Shown piece after piece: positions 15,907 through 24,853 of a DNA stretch of 34,614 nucleotides (within the stretch, counting starts at the first letter, position 1; every line of letters starts with the position of its first letter). The stretch lies in NCBI RefSeq assembly GCF_028290625.1, contig NZ_JAQGJM010000015.1:1-34614 (forward strand), read 5' to 3'. The notes under the pieces are model-generated. The model saw nothing but the letters and a program-made list of their open reading frames with translations, did no database searches and had not been told where the DNA came from. Both the position numbers and the translations under genes were made by a program. Origin of the DNA: Devosia sp. Its GTDB lineage: Bacteria; Pseudomonadota; Alphaproteobacteria; Rhizobiales; Devosiaceae.

Positions 15907-17589
15907 TTGCGCATTCGCGTCGAGATGTCTGTTCGGAATCGAGTATTCGGCTTGGAAAATATAACCAATCTCATCAACCGCATCGGCCTGCCCCGGCTCG
16001 CCGCCATGGCCGTTGTAGCAGCCCTCATGCTCGGTTTCTTCGGCTTTCTGGTGATGCGTGCGTCCACGCCCACCCTGGCACCGCTCTACACCGGTCTGTC
16101 GCTGGAAGATTCTTCGGCCATCGTCACCGAATTGCAAACCCTCAATGTGCCGTTCGAACTGCGTGGCGAGGGCGACACCATCCTCGTGCCACGCGACCAG
16201 ATCACCACGCTGCGCATGAACCTGGCCGGCTCGGGCCTGCCCACCAAGGGCCAGGTCGGCTACGAGATTTTCGATCAGCAGGGCACCCTGGGCGCCACCA
16301 GCTTCGTGCAGAACATCAACAATGTCCGTGCTCTCGAAGGCGAACTGGCGCGCACCATCGGCTCGCTGGCCCGCATCAAGACCACGCGCGTGCATCTTGT
16401 GCTGCCCGAGCGCCAGCTGTTCAGCCGCACCACCAAGGAGCCATCGGCCTCCATCGTGGTCGGCGTGCGCGGTGAATTGTCGGCCGGCGAAATTCGCGCC
16501 ATCCAGCATCTCGTCGCTTCCGCCATCGAGGGCATGAGCCCCAACCGCGTTTCCATCGTCGACGACGCCGGCACGCTGCTCGCCTCGGGCACCGAAGACG
16601 GCGCGACCGGCGCGCTCTCCGGCGAAGCGGCCGAAAAGACCCTCGGCTACGAAACCCGCGTCCGCACCCGCGTCGAGGACATGCTGACCAATGTGGTCGG
16701 CGCCGGCCGGGCCCGCGTCGAAGTCACCGCCGAGATCGATTTCAACCGTTCCACCGTCACCTCGGAATCCTTCGATCCCGAAAGCCAGGTGGTGCGTTCG
16801 ACCCAGACCAGCGAAAGCGAAAACCTCGCCAATGGCACCGATGGCCAGGTCAGCGTCGCCAACGAACTGCCCGGCGCCAGCGGCACTCCTGCGGCTGCCG
16901 GTGCAACCGAGAAGGGCACCAGTTCCCAGGAAGTCGTCAACTACGAGATTTCCAAGAAAACCGAAACCGCCGTCACCGAAGCGGGCAATATCAAGCGCCT
17001 GTCGGTCGCCGTGGTGGTCGATGGCGTCTATACCACCGACGCTGCGGGCGCCCCGGTCTATACGCCACGCACCGCCGATGAAATCGCCCAGCTCCTGACC
17101 CTGGTCCGCTCGGCCGTCGGGTATTCCGAAGCGCGTGGCGACAGTGTCGAAGTGGTCAACATGCAGTTCGCCGATCGGCCCCAGGTGGCTGGCGACGGCA
17201 CCGACGCTGCCTCCGGCCTCCTCGACTTCACCCGCGACGACATCATGAACGGCGCCCAGATGGCCGTGACCCTGCTGATCGCCCTGGCCTTGGTGTTCTT
17301 CGTCATGCGCCCACTGCTCAAGAAGGCGCTGGCCAGCGAAAAGATCGAACCGCTGGCTCTGCCTTCGGGGGCCGAACTGGGCCAGGGCATGCTGACTGCC
17401 GGTGGTCAACTGGTGGCTATCGAGCACGCCGACGACGAGCCGCGCGACAAGACCCCCGCCTGGGTCGCCAATGCCAAATCGATGGGCGAAGCCCAGCTCA
17501 ATACCCTTCGTACCGTCGGTACGCTGGTCGAGGAAAACCCCAAGCAGGCCGCATTGATCGTGCGTGGCTGGCTGAGTAACGCAGCGTAA
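15907..17589 (+). CDS. fliF: Flagellar MS-ring protein FliF
   Basis: The 560-residue protein has a membrane helix at about 32-54 and a ring-building region with LYTGLSLEDSSAIVTELQ, GLPTKGQVGYEIFD and NINNVRALEGELARTI. The secretin-like LARIKTTRVHLVLPE segment, a variable loop about 300-345 and a second helix at about 446-466 follow. FliF forms the MS ring and its C-terminal tail binds FliG. The start is either TTG 15907 or ATG 15925; the ATG gives 554 residues but has no better ribosome site. It leads a five-gene operon ending with flbD. The fliG start is two bases after its stop. Length is normal. Confidence 0.96.
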   Translation: MRIRVEMSVRNRVFGLENITNLINRIGLPRLAAMAVVAALMLGFFGFLVMRASTPTLAPLYTGLSLEDSSAIVTELQTLNVPFELRGEGDTILVPRDQITTLRMNLAGSGLPTKGQVGYEIFDQQGTLGATSFVQNINNVRALEGELARTIGSLARIKTTRVHLVLPERQLFSRTTKEPSASIVVGVRGELSAGEIRAIQHLVASAIEGMSPNRVSIVDDAGTLLASGTEDGATGALSGEAAEKTLGYETRVRTRVEDMLTNVVGAGRARVEVTAEIDFNRSTVTSESFDPESQVVRSTQTSESENLANGTDGQVSVANELPGASGTPAAAGATEKGTSSQEVVNYEISKKTETAVTEAGNIKRLSVAVVVDGVYTTDAAGAPVYTPRTADEIAQLLTLVRSAVGYSEARGDSVEVVNMQFADRPQVAGDGTDAASGLLDFTRDDIMNGAQMAVTLLIALALVFFVMRPLLKKALASEKIEPLALPSGAELGQGMLTAGGQLVAIEHADDEPRDKTPAWVANAKSMGEAQLNTLRTVGTLVEENPKQAALIVRGWLSNAA

Positions 17590-17591
17590 TC

Positions 17592-18671
17592 ATGGCCCTA
17601 GTATCCCAATCCGGCAACGCCCTCGAAGTCGCCAAGCCGTCCGGCCAGCTCGTGCTGGGTGGCGACGCCAAGCAGCGCGTCCTCACCGGCGATGAAAAAG
17701 CGGCCGCCCTGCTGCTGGCGCTGGGCCCCGAATACGGCAAACCCATTTTCGCCGAACTGGACGAAATCGAGATCAAGGCGCTGTCGCGCGCCATGGTCAC
17801 CCTGGGACCGATCACCCAGGAAATGCTCGATGACCTGATGATCGAGTTCGTCACGGTGATTTCCTCGAACGGCAATCTGTCGGGCAATTCCGACAGCACC
17901 GAGCGCCTGCTGCTTTCGTTCCTGCCGCCCGAGCGGGTGGATTCCATCATGGCCGAAATCCGTGGCCCCGCCGGCCGCGACATGTGGGAAAAGCTCTCCC
18001 ACGTGCAGGAAGACGTGCTCGCCACCTACCTCAAGAACGAATATCCCCAGACCATCGCCGTGGTCCTATCCAAGATCGCCACCGAGCACGCCAGCAAGGT
18101 GCTGGCCGTACTGCCCGATGAGTTGGCGATGGACGTGGTCCAACGCATGCTCGGGCTCGACACGATCCAGAAGGACATTCTCGAAAAGATCGAGAGCACT
18201 TTGCGCATCGAATTCATGTCGACGCTCAGCCACACCACGCGCCGCGACAGCCACGAGCAGATGGCCGAAATCTTCAACTCCTTCGATCGCCAGACCGAAG
18301 CGCGCTTCCTCACCACACTCGAAGAGAACAATCGCGAGGATGCCGAGCGCATCAAGGCGCTGATGTTCACCTTCGAGGACCTGGGCCGGCTCGAGCCCTC
18401 CGCCATCCAGACGCTGCTGCAGCGCATGGAAAAGAAGGAACTGGCCCTGGCCCTCAAAGGCGCCAACGAGACGGTCAAGGATTTCTTCTTCGCCAATATG
18501 TCGGCCCGTTCGGCCAAGCTGTTGCGCGACGACATGGAAGACATGGGCGCGGTGCGTCTTAAGGATGTCGACGAGGCGCAGGGCCGCATGGTCTCGACCG
18601 CCAAGGACCTCGCCGCCAAGGGCGAGATCGTCATCATGAAATCCAAGTCCGACGATCAGATGGTGGCCTAA
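17592..18671 (+). CDS. fliG: Flagellar motor switch protein FliG
   Basis: The 359-residue protein has the armadillo-like FliG layout. The N-terminal domain (about 30-130, LTGDEKAAALLLALGPEYGKPIF) binds FliF. The middle domain (about 140-220) contains EYPQTIAVVLSKI and LPDELAMDVVQRM. The C-terminal torque domain (about 240-345) has MFTFEDLGRLEPSAIQTLLQ, LALALKGA and FFFANMSARSAKLLRDDMEDMG with the charged helix that meets the stator. FliG couples the MS ring to the C ring. The gene sits between fliF and fliH with minimal spacing and has no ribosome site of its own at ideal distance, suggesting coupled translation. Confidence 0.97.
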   Translation: MALVSQSGNALEVAKPSGQLVLGGDAKQRVLTGDEKAAALLLALGPEYGKPIFAELDEIEIKALSRAMVTLGPITQEMLDDLMIEFVTVISSNGNLSGNSDSTERLLLSFLPPERVDSIMAEIRGPAGRDMWEKLSHVQEDVLATYLKNEYPQTIAVVLSKIATEHASKVLAVLPDELAMDVVQRMLGLDTIQKDILEKIESTLRIEFMSTLSHTTRRDSHEQMAEIFNSFDRQTEARFLTTLEENNREDAERIKALMFTFEDLGRLEPSAIQTLLQRMEKKELALALKGANETVKDFFFANMSARSAKLLRDDMEDMGAVRLKDVDEAQGRMVSTAKDLAAKGEIVIMKSKSDDQMVA

Positions 18672-18674
18672 AGC

Positions 18675-19328
18675 ATGGCACAGCCCGCCCGCTTCACTTT
18701 CGATCTCGACCTCGCCAGCCGCCCCGCCGCGCCTATGCTGGTGCAGCAGCCCATGGTGCCCGAGGACCTGGTTGCCCAATTGATGGCCCAGGCCCGCGAA
18801 GAGGCCTATGCTGAAGGCATCGCCGCCGGCGAGCGCAATGCCACCGCCCATTCGGCCCAGACCATGGCGACCGCCGCCACGGCCCTGGCCGCCCGCACCG
18901 CCGAAATGGTTGCCTCGCTCGATGACGCCAATGCCGCCAATCTGCGCGGCTCGGTCGAACTGGCCGCCAGCATCGGCCGCAAGCTCGCCGTGCACCTGCT
19001 GGCCCGTTATCCGGTGGCCGAACTCGATGCGCTGATCGCCGAATGCATGGCCAGCCTCGAGCACGTCCCCCATCTGGTCATCCGCTGCAACCCCGATATC
19101 GCCGACAGTGTGCGCGATATCGCCACCGGCCACATGTCCAGCTCCGGCTTTGCCGGTCGCCTGGTCGTGCTCGGTGACCCCGACATCCGGCTCGGCGATG
19201 GCCGTCTCGAATGGGTCGAAGGCGGCCTCGTTCGCGACATCAACGCCATCTCCAAGCAGATCGACAACAAGATTTCAGCCTACCTCGCCGCCCGTAGCGG
19301 CCAAAGCCAAGAGGATGAACACCCATGA
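18675..19328 (+). CDS. fliH: Flagellar assembly protein FliH (FlbE-like)
   Basis: The 217-residue protein fits FliH/FlbE by position and shape. A disordered N-terminus precedes a helical EEAYAEGIAAGERNA stretch (about 42-60) and a long helix with GxxxG-like alanines. The C-terminal domain (about 105-205) contains LAASIGRKLAVHLL, VIRCNPDI and DGRLEWVEGGLVRDI. FliH holds the export ATPase FliI at the flagellar base and blocks its activity until docking. Sequence similarity in this family is weak, so the symbol rests partly on operon order, which equals fliF-fliG-flbE-fliN-flbD of Caulobacter. The stop overlaps the fliN ATG by four bases (19325-19328), indicating coupling. Confidence 0.87.
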   Translation: MAQPARFTFDLDLASRPAAPMLVQQPMVPEDLVAQLMAQAREEAYAEGIAAGERNATAHSAQTMATAATALAARTAEMVASLDDANAANLRGSVELAASIGRKLAVHLLARYPVAELDALIAECMASLEHVPHLVIRCNPDIADSVRDIATGHMSSSGFAGRLVVLGDPDIRLGDGRLEWVEGGLVRDINAISKQIDNKISAYLAARSGQSQEDEHP

Positions 19329-19678
19329 GTGCTGATGTTCCCGACGACGATATCACCACCGCCGACCCGATGAATTTCGAGGAAATGAACGCGCCTGCCG
19401 GTGGCAACAGCGAATTCAGCGGCTACATCGAACGCACTGCCGCCGATCTCGAGGCCGTATTCGACGTGCCGGTGCGCATTTCGGTCGTCCTCGGCCGCAC
19501 CAAGATGCCGGTGTCCCAACTGCTCAAACTGGATACCGGCACCATCATCGAACTCGACCGGCAAGTGGGGGAAGCCGTCGAGATTTTCATCAATGATCGC
19601 CTGGTGGCGCGCGGAGAAATCGTGCTGGTGGAAAACCGGCTCGGCGTCACGATGACCGAGATCATCAAGCCGCAATAG
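19325..19678 (+). CDS. fliN: Flagellar motor switch protein FliN
   Basis: The 117-residue protein has a single SpoA domain at about 40-112: VPVRISVVLGRTKMPVSQLLKLDTGTIIELDRQ, then FINDRLVARGEIVLVENRLGVTMTEII. FliN builds the lower part of the C ring and takes part in export and switching. The acidic N-terminal tail (about 1-35) is normal. Length is typical for short alphaproteobacterial FliN. It overlaps fliH by four bases and is followed after 11 bases by flbD, which has an AGGAGG-like ribosome site. Confidence 0.96.
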   Translation: MSADVPDDDITTADPMNFEEMNAPAGGNSEFSGYIERTAADLEAVFDVPVRISVVLGRTKMPVSQLLKLDTGTIIELDRQVGEAVEIFINDRLVARGEIVLVENRLGVTMTEIIKPQ

Positions 19679-19689
19679 GAGGAGCTGTT

Positions 19690-21054
19690 ATGAGACTATT
19701 GATCGTCGGAGCCCTCGAAGGCCAGTTAAGCGAAGCCACCAAGCTGGCCATGCAGGGCGGGGCCAAGGTTGCCCACGCCCCGTCCATCGAAATCGCGCTG
19801 GCATCCCTGCGCGCCGGGCGCGGCGCCGATCTGCTGCTGGTCGATGTCATGATGGACATTGCCGGGCTGATCGCGGGCCTCGAAGCCGAGCGCATCTCCA
19901 TTCCCCTCGTCGCCTGTGGCGTCGAGACCAATGCCGCAGCCGCCGTCAACGCCATCCGTGCCGGCGCCAAGGAATATATCCCGCTGCCGCCCGATGCCGA
20001 GCTGATCGCTGCGGTCATCGCCGCCGTCGCCCGCGACGCCACCGATTTCCTGTTCCGCGACCCGGCAATGGAGCGCGTCGTGCGCATGGCCGACCAGATC
20101 GCCGGCTCCGATGCCTCGATCCTGATCACCGGCGAAAGCGGCACCGGCAAGGAAGTCATCGCCAAATACGTGCATTCGCGGAGCAAGCGCGCCCATAAGC
20201 CGTTCATTTCGATCAACTGCGCCGCCATTCCCGAGGCGCTGCTCGAAAGCGAGCTGTTCGGCCATGAAAAGGGTGCCTTCACGGGCGCCATCGCCCGCCG
20301 CATCGGCAAGTTCGAGGAAGCCAATGGCGGCACGCTGCTGCTCGACGAAATCTCCGAAATGGATTTCCGCCTGCAGGCCAAGCTGCTGCGCGCCATCCAG
20401 GAACGGCTGATCGACCGCGTCGGCGGGGCCAAGCCGGTGCCGGTGGATATCCGGATTCTGGCCACCTCCAACCGCAATCTCAACGATGCGGTACGCGGTG
20501 GCACCTTCCGCGAAGACCTGCTGTTCCGCCTCAACGTCGTCAACCTCAAGCTGCCACCCCTGCGCGACCGCCCGGGCGATATCGCGGCTTTGTCCGAGCA
20601 CTTCGTCGCCAAATATTCCAAGGCCAACGGCCTGCCGCCGCGCTCGCTGTCCCCGGCGGCCCGCGACGCGCTGCTGCATGCGCCCTGGCCGGGCAATGTG
20701 CGCGAGCTGGAGAACACGCTGCACCGCGCCGTGCTGCTGTCCTCTGGCGACGTCATTGGCCCCGACGCCATCCTGATGCCGGACGGCACCGGGCTGGCTG
20801 AGGCGGTGCAGGCTCATACGCTGTCGTCCCAGCTCAACCACACCGCTGAAACCATGTCGCAAGCCCTGGTCGGCCGCACCGTGGCCGATGTCGAGCGCGA
20901 CCTGATCCTCGATACGGTCAGCCACACGCTGGGCAACCGCACGCATGCAGCCACCATCCTGGGCATCTCGATCCGCACACTGCGCAACAAGCTGAACCAG
21001 TATTCCGACGAAGGCACTTACGTGCCCGGTCCCGGCGAACAGCGGGTCGCTTAG
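19690..21054 (+). CDS. flbD: Sigma-54 dependent flagellar regulator FlbD
   Basis: The 454-residue protein has a receiver-like domain (1-115), an AAA+ domain (about 125-355) and a Fis-type HTH at the end (about 405-440). The AAA+ domain has GESGTGKE (148-155), GAFTGA (195-200) for sigma-54 contact, and LLLDE (216-220). The receiver keeps a phosphorylatable-looking Asp at 52, but the first acidic pocket is replaced by GA, so it is degenerate as in known FlbD. Caulobacter FlbD activates class III genes and represses fliF. Here the fliK promoter is a likely target. AGGAGG precedes the start and 19-base spacing to fliN is tight. A family A repeat follows. Confidence 0.93.
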   Translation: MRLLIVGALEGQLSEATKLAMQGGAKVAHAPSIEIALASLRAGRGADLLLVDVMMDIAGLIAGLEAERISIPLVACGVETNAAAAVNAIRAGAKEYIPLPPDAELIAAVIAAVARDATDFLFRDPAMERVVRMADQIAGSDASILITGESGTGKEVIAKYVHSRSKRAHKPFISINCAAIPEALLESELFGHEKGAFTGAIARRIGKFEEANGGTLLLDEISEMDFRLQAKLLRAIQERLIDRVGGAKPVPVDIRILATSNRNLNDAVRGGTFREDLLFRLNVVNLKLPPLRDRPGDIAALSEHFVAKYSKANGLPPRSLSPAARDALLHAPWPGNVRELENTLHRAVLLSSGDVIGPDAILMPDGTGLAEAVQAHTLSSQLNHTAETMSQALVGRTVADVERDLILDTVSHTLGNRTHAATILGISIRTLRNKLNQYSDEGTYVPGPGEQRVA

Positions 21055-21077
21055 TTGGCCCCATGCCTGCCCACTCA

Positions 21078-21230
21078 CAATGCCCTCCCTCTCCCCTCGT
21101 GGGAGAGGGACAGGCCATTCTGCGTCCAGCAGAATGGCCAGGATGAGGGGGCCGTGTCCGTCTACACCGCTTGCGGAACCAAACCCCTCATCCGCCCTTC
21201 GGGCACCTTCTCCCACAAGGGGAGAAGGCA
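21078..21230. repeat. Family A palindromic intergenic repeat (copy 2)
   Basis: A left unit (CCCTCTCCCCTCGTGGGAGA) at about 21082-21110 and a right unit (CCCTCATCCGCCC then CTTCTCCCACAAGGGGAGAA) at about 21185-21228 resemble the copy at 10476-10600. Between them GGCCATTCTGC (21114-21124) and GCAGAATGGCC (21130-21140) form a perfect 11-base inverted pair around GTCCA. It lies inside the flbD-flhA gap and may form a stable RNA structure. Confidence 0.75.
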
Positions 21231-21260
21231 GACAGCGTCGGCTGAAAGACACCCCCATTC

Positions 21261-23396
21261 ATGACCGACATCGTCCCCAGCGGCAAAGTCCCGGGCCCGG
21301 CTTATAAGATTCCGAGCTTCGGCTCGGTCTTCAACATTCTGCGGTCCGGCGACATAGCGCTCGCCACTGCCGTGATGGCGATTATCGTCATCCTCATCCT
21401 GCCGATGCCGCCCGTCTTGCTCGACGGGCTCTTGGCCATTTCGATCGTCTTTTCCGTGATGATCCTGATGACGGCCCTGTTCATCCAGAAGCCGCTGGAA
21501 TTCTCGTCCTTCCCCACGGTGCTGCTGATCGCCACCATGCTGCGGCTGGGCTTGAACCTGGCCACCACCCGCCTGATCCTGTCCGAAGGCCACACCGGCA
21601 CCGGCGCTGCCGGGCACGTCATCGAGGCTTTCGGCAACTTCATCACCCGCGGCAATTTCGTCATCGGCGTCGTGGTGTTCGCGATCCTGGTGATCGTCAA
21701 CTTCATCGTCATCACCAAGGGTTCCGGCCGTATCGCCGAAGTCGCGGCGCGCTTCAACCTCGACGCCATGCCCGGCAAGCAGATGGCCATCGACGCCGAC
21801 CTGAGCGCCGGCCTGATCGACGAAACCACCGCCAAGGCCCGCCGCGCCGAACTCGAAGGCGAAAGCGCCTTCTTCGGTAACATGGACGGCGCCAGCAAGT
21901 TCGTGCGCGGCGACGCCATCGCCGGCCTGATCATCACCTTCATCAACGTCATCGCCGGCATGATTATCGGCGTGATGCAGGAGGGCCTGAGCTTTTCGGA
22001 AGCCGGCAACGTCTATACCCTTCTCACAATCGGTGACGGTCTCGTCTCCCAGATTCCGGCGCTGATCGTCTCCACGGCCGCCGGTATCCTGGTGTCCAAG
22101 TCCGGTGTTACCGGCTCGGCCGACAAGGCGCTGACCGCCCAGTTCACCGGCTATCCCAAGGCGCTGGGCATGTCCTCGGCCGTCATGGTGCTGCTGGCCT
22201 TCCTGCCCGGCATGCCGTTCATTCCCTTTATCGGCATTGCAGGCGGCGTCGGCTATCTCGCCTGGCGCTCCATGGCCGGCAAGGACAAGAAGCTGGCCGA
22301 TGCGGCGCTCGAAGCCCTGGCCTCCAATCCGGCCGCTGCCAGCTCCGGCCCCAGCGACCAGCCGATCACTGACAGCCTCAAGATCGACGAGCTCAAGCTC
22401 GAACTCGGCTATGGCCTGCTCGGCCTAGTCAAGGAAGACGAGAACGGCTCCGATCGCCTCACCGAGCAGATCAAGGCGCTGCGCCGCCAGCTTGCGGGCG
22501 AGCTCGGCTTCGTCATGCCGCCGGTGCGTATCCTCGACAACATGCAGCTCGAGCCCAACGACTATAAGGTCCGCATCAAGGAGGTCGAAGCCGGCCACGG
22601 CCAGATCTGGGCCAACCAGTTGATGGTGATGGACCCCATGGGCCGAGAGATCAACCTGCCGGGCCACCACACCACCGAGCCCACGTTCGGGCTGCCCGCA
22701 ACCTGGATCGAGCCGGCTCTGCGCGACGAGGCCGAATTGCGCGGCCTCTCGATCATCGATCCGTCAACGGTGATCTCGACCCATCTGACCGAAGTGCTCA
22801 AGGCCAACGTTGCCGACCTGCTCAGCTACGCCAATGTGCAGTCCCTGCTCTCGGGCCTGCCCAAGGAACAGCAGAAGCTGGTCGAGGATATCGTCCCCGG
22901 CATGATTTCGGTTTCGGGCATCCAGCGCATCCTGCAGACGCTGCTCAGCGAGCGCATCTCGATCCGCGACCTGTCGACCATCCTCGAAGGCGTGGCCGAA
23001 GTCGCCGGCCCCGGCCGCTCGACCCAGATGATCGCCGAACACGTCCGCTCGCGCCTGGCCCGCCAGCTCTGCGCCGCCAATCTGGGCCCCGACGGCAACC
23101 TGCCGCTGCTGACCCTGTCGCCGCAATGGGAGCGCGATTTCGCCGAGGCCATGGTGGGCGACGGCGACAACCGACACCTCGCCATGGCGCCCTCGCGCCT
23201 GCAACAGTTCATCGTCGGCGTGCAGCAGGGCTATGAACGCGCCGCCCAGCTGGGCGAACTGCCGGTGCTGATCACCTCCCCCTCGATCCGCCCGCATGTC
23301 CGCGCCATTGTCGAGCGGTTCCGGCCGCAGACCGTGGTGATGAGCCAGAACGAAGTGCATCCGCGTATCCGACTGAAGACCATCGGCAGCGTCTGA
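21261..23396 (+). CDS. flhA: Flagellar export channel protein FlhA
   Basis: The 711-residue protein has about eight membrane helices (about 25-330) and a large cytoplasmic domain (about 355-700). The FHIPEP signature RIAEVAARFNLDAMPGKQMA lies at about 150-170. The cytoplasmic half contains ELELGYGLLGLV-like sequence, MVMDPMGREINLPG, EPTFGLPATWIEP and the LLSERISIRDLSTILEGV segment. FlhA forms the nonameric ring that docks export cargo at the flagellar base. ATG at 21261 has only a weak ribosome site, and the 206-base gap to flbD is filled with a palindromic repeat. It therefore may be expressed from its own promoter or by read-through. Confidence 0.97.
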   Translation: MTDIVPSGKVPGPAYKIPSFGSVFNILRSGDIALATAVMAIIVILILPMPPVLLDGLLAISIVFSVMILMTALFIQKPLEFSSFPTVLLIATMLRLGLNLATTRLILSEGHTGTGAAGHVIEAFGNFITRGNFVIGVVVFAILVIVNFIVITKGSGRIAEVAARFNLDAMPGKQMAIDADLSAGLIDETTAKARRAELEGESAFFGNMDGASKFVRGDAIAGLIITFINVIAGMIIGVMQEGLSFSEAGNVYTLLTIGDGLVSQIPALIVSTAAGILVSKSGVTGSADKALTAQFTGYPKALGMSSAVMVLLAFLPGMPFIPFIGIAGGVGYLAWRSMAGKDKKLADAALEALASNPAAASSGPSDQPITDSLKIDELKLELGYGLLGLVKEDENGSDRLTEQIKALRRQLAGELGFVMPPVRILDNMQLEPNDYKVRIKEVEAGHGQIWANQLMVMDPMGREINLPGHHTTEPTFGLPATWIEPALRDEAELRGLSIIDPSTVISTHLTEVLKANVADLLSYANVQSLLSGLPKEQQKLVEDIVPGMISVSGIQRILQTLLSERISIRDLSTILEGVAEVAGPGRSTQMIAEHVRSRLARQLCAANLGPDGNLPLLTLSPQWERDFAEAMVGDGDNRHLAMAPSRLQQFIVGVQQGYERAAQLGELPVLITSPSIRPHVRAIVERFRPQTVVMSQNEVHPRIRLKTIGSV

Positions 23397-23397
23397 G

Positions 23398-24324
23398 ATG
23401 AGCGGCAAGACCTTCCCGGTCCCCGACCTCGTTCGCCGCCGCGCCGTCTCCGAAGGCAGCGAGGGCCTCGCCTGGCTGGCGTCGCTCGACAGCACTCTCG
23501 CCAGCCTCGAACACGACTGGAACCTGACCATCGGCCCGGCCCTCGAGGGCGGCAGCGCCGCCTTCGTCGCCGAGGCAAGGACGTCGCGCGGCGAGAGCGT
23601 CGTGGTCAAGGTCAGCACCCCCGCCACCGATGCCACGCGGCATGAGGTCGATGTACTGCGGGCGGCGGCGGGCAAAGGTTATGTCACGATGCTGCGCCAC
23701 CATGCGCCGCGCCGCGCCATGCTGCTGGAACATCTGGGCGACCGGCTCGAGACGAGCGAACTGCCCTACGAACACCAGATGAACATTGTCTGCGCGACCC
23801 TGCTCGAAGCCTGGATGCTCGTCCCGGCCGGCATGACGTTTCCCACCGGCGCAGACAAGGCCAACGCGCTGGGCAGTGACATCGTCAGAATGTGGACCGA
23901 AACCGGCCAGCCGTGCTCCTCGACCGTCATCGACAAGGCTCTGCTCTATTGCCGCGACCGCGCCGCAAGCTATCGCCGCGAGCATGCAATCCTGGCCCAT
24001 GGCGACCCGCATCCGGCCAATATCCTGGCTGTCCCCGGCACCGATCGCTTCAAGTTCATCGACCCCGATGGGATCGCGATCGAGCCGGCCTATGACCTCG
24101 GCGTGCTGCTGCGCGCCTGGGACGAGGGCCTGGGCGGCCGCCACGCCCACGACATCGCTCGCAGCCACGCCCGTCACCTCGCCACCCGCACCCAGGTTTC
24201 GGCCGAGGCGATCTGGCAATGGGGCTTTATCGAGCGCGTTTCGACGGGGCTCCTGCTGTTGCAACTGGGCGAACGCGCCAAGGGCCAGCAATTCCTCAGC
24301 ATCGCCGAGACGCTGCTCGGTTAG
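23398..24324 (+). CDS. APH(6)/hydroxyurea phosphotransferase-like kinase
   Basis: The 308-residue protein belongs to the aminoglycoside/hydroxyurea phosphotransferase family (PF04655 type). The N-lobe holds VVVKVS at about 68-73 with K71 as ATP lysine. The catalytic loop HGDPHPANIL is at 201-210 with D203. FIDPDG supplies metal-binding D222, followed by EPAYDLGVLLRAW. Family members phosphorylate streptomycin (StrB) or hydroxyurea, while others act on unknown small molecules. The ATG lies one base after the flhA stop, so it is likely translated with flhA, although no flagellar role is known. No ribosome site is ideal; coupling is plausible. Antibiotic resistance is not implied by sequence alone. 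Confidence 0.85.
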   Translation: MSGKTFPVPDLVRRRAVSEGSEGLAWLASLDSTLASLEHDWNLTIGPALEGGSAAFVAEARTSRGESVVVKVSTPATDATRHEVDVLRAAAGKGYVTMLRHHAPRRAMLLEHLGDRLETSELPYEHQMNIVCATLLEAWMLVPAGMTFPTGADKANALGSDIVRMWTETGQPCSSTVIDKALLYCRDRAASYRREHAILAHGDPHPANILAVPGTDRFKFIDPDGIAIEPAYDLGVLLRAWDEGLGGRHAHDIARSHARHLATRTQVSAEAIWQWGFIERVSTGLLLLQLGERAKGQQFLSIAETLLG

Positions 24325-24348
24325 ATATTGACAGCATACTGTCAATAT
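24325..24348. promoter_or_regulatory. Palindromic operator/promoter of marR-like gene
   Basis: ATATTGACAG (24325-24334) and CTGTCAATAT (24339-24348) are perfect ten-base inverted arms around CATA. TTGACA inside the left arm also reads as a -35 box, with a TATACG-like -10 about 20 bases later. A MarR dimer at this site would block its own promoter. Confidence 0.75.
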
Positions 24349-24374
24349 GGAATATACGCATATCGGATCGACAC

Positions 24375-24836
24375 ATGGATGCCTGGACCAAATTTGCCGA
24401 GAGCATATTCGCCATCAACGGCCTGCTGATGCAGGCCGGAGAGAGCATCTCGCGGCCGATAGGGCAGAGCAGTGCCAGATGGCAGATCCTGGGCGGGCTG
24501 GGCTATGGCCCAAAAAGTGTAGCGCAACTGGCTCGTGATATGGGCCATGCCCGCCAAAGCGTGCAGCGCCTGGCCAATGTCTTGCTGAAGGAAGGACTGC
24601 TCACCTATCGCGACAAGCCCGACGACCGCCGCACCGTCCTGCTGGAGCTGAGCCCGGCTGGCCAGGCGGTGTTGTCGGCGATCTACCAGCGCCAGTTGCA
24701 ATGGTCGGAGCGGGTCACCAGCCAGCTCGATCCCGACCAACTGGCCGCCCTTGCCACGACGCTGCAGGACATCGCTCGCATCGTTGCCGAACAAACCGAC
24801 GAGTTACCGACGGAGGCCCCCAAACCGGCCCCGTAG
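24375..24836 (+). CDS. MarR family transcriptional regulator
   Basis: The 153-residue protein has the MarR winged helix. ISRPIGQSSARWQILGGLGYGPKSVAQLARDM precedes the recognition helix HARQSVQRLANVLLKEGLL and the wing RDKPDDRRTVLLELSPAGQAVL, followed by a dimerisation helix. MarR proteins usually repress small detoxification operons and release DNA on ligand or oxidant binding. The ATG at 24375 is chosen because the longer frame from 24219 overlaps the kinase gene and carries no family sequence. The ten-base-arm palindrome lies 27 bases upstream, supporting autoregulation. The downstream YCII-like gene begins 17 bases after the stop, so they likely form an operon. Confidence 0.9.
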   Translation: MDAWTKFAESIFAINGLLMQAGESISRPIGQSSARWQILGGLGYGPKSVAQLARDMGHARQSVQRLANVLLKEGLLTYRDKPDDRRTVLLELSPAGQAVLSAIYQRQLQWSERVTSQLDPDQLAALATTLQDIARIVAEQTDELPTEAPKPAP

Positions 24837-24853
24837 CAGAAAGCACAGGACCC

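Noticed and set aside
15895..17427. 510-codon minus-strand frame opposite fliF
   Set aside because: Antisense of fliF with no domain resemblance; long shadows are expected at this GC content.
19726..21258. 510-codon minus-strand frame opposite flbD
   Set aside because: Antisense of flbD, whose AAA+ motifs are all intact on the plus strand.
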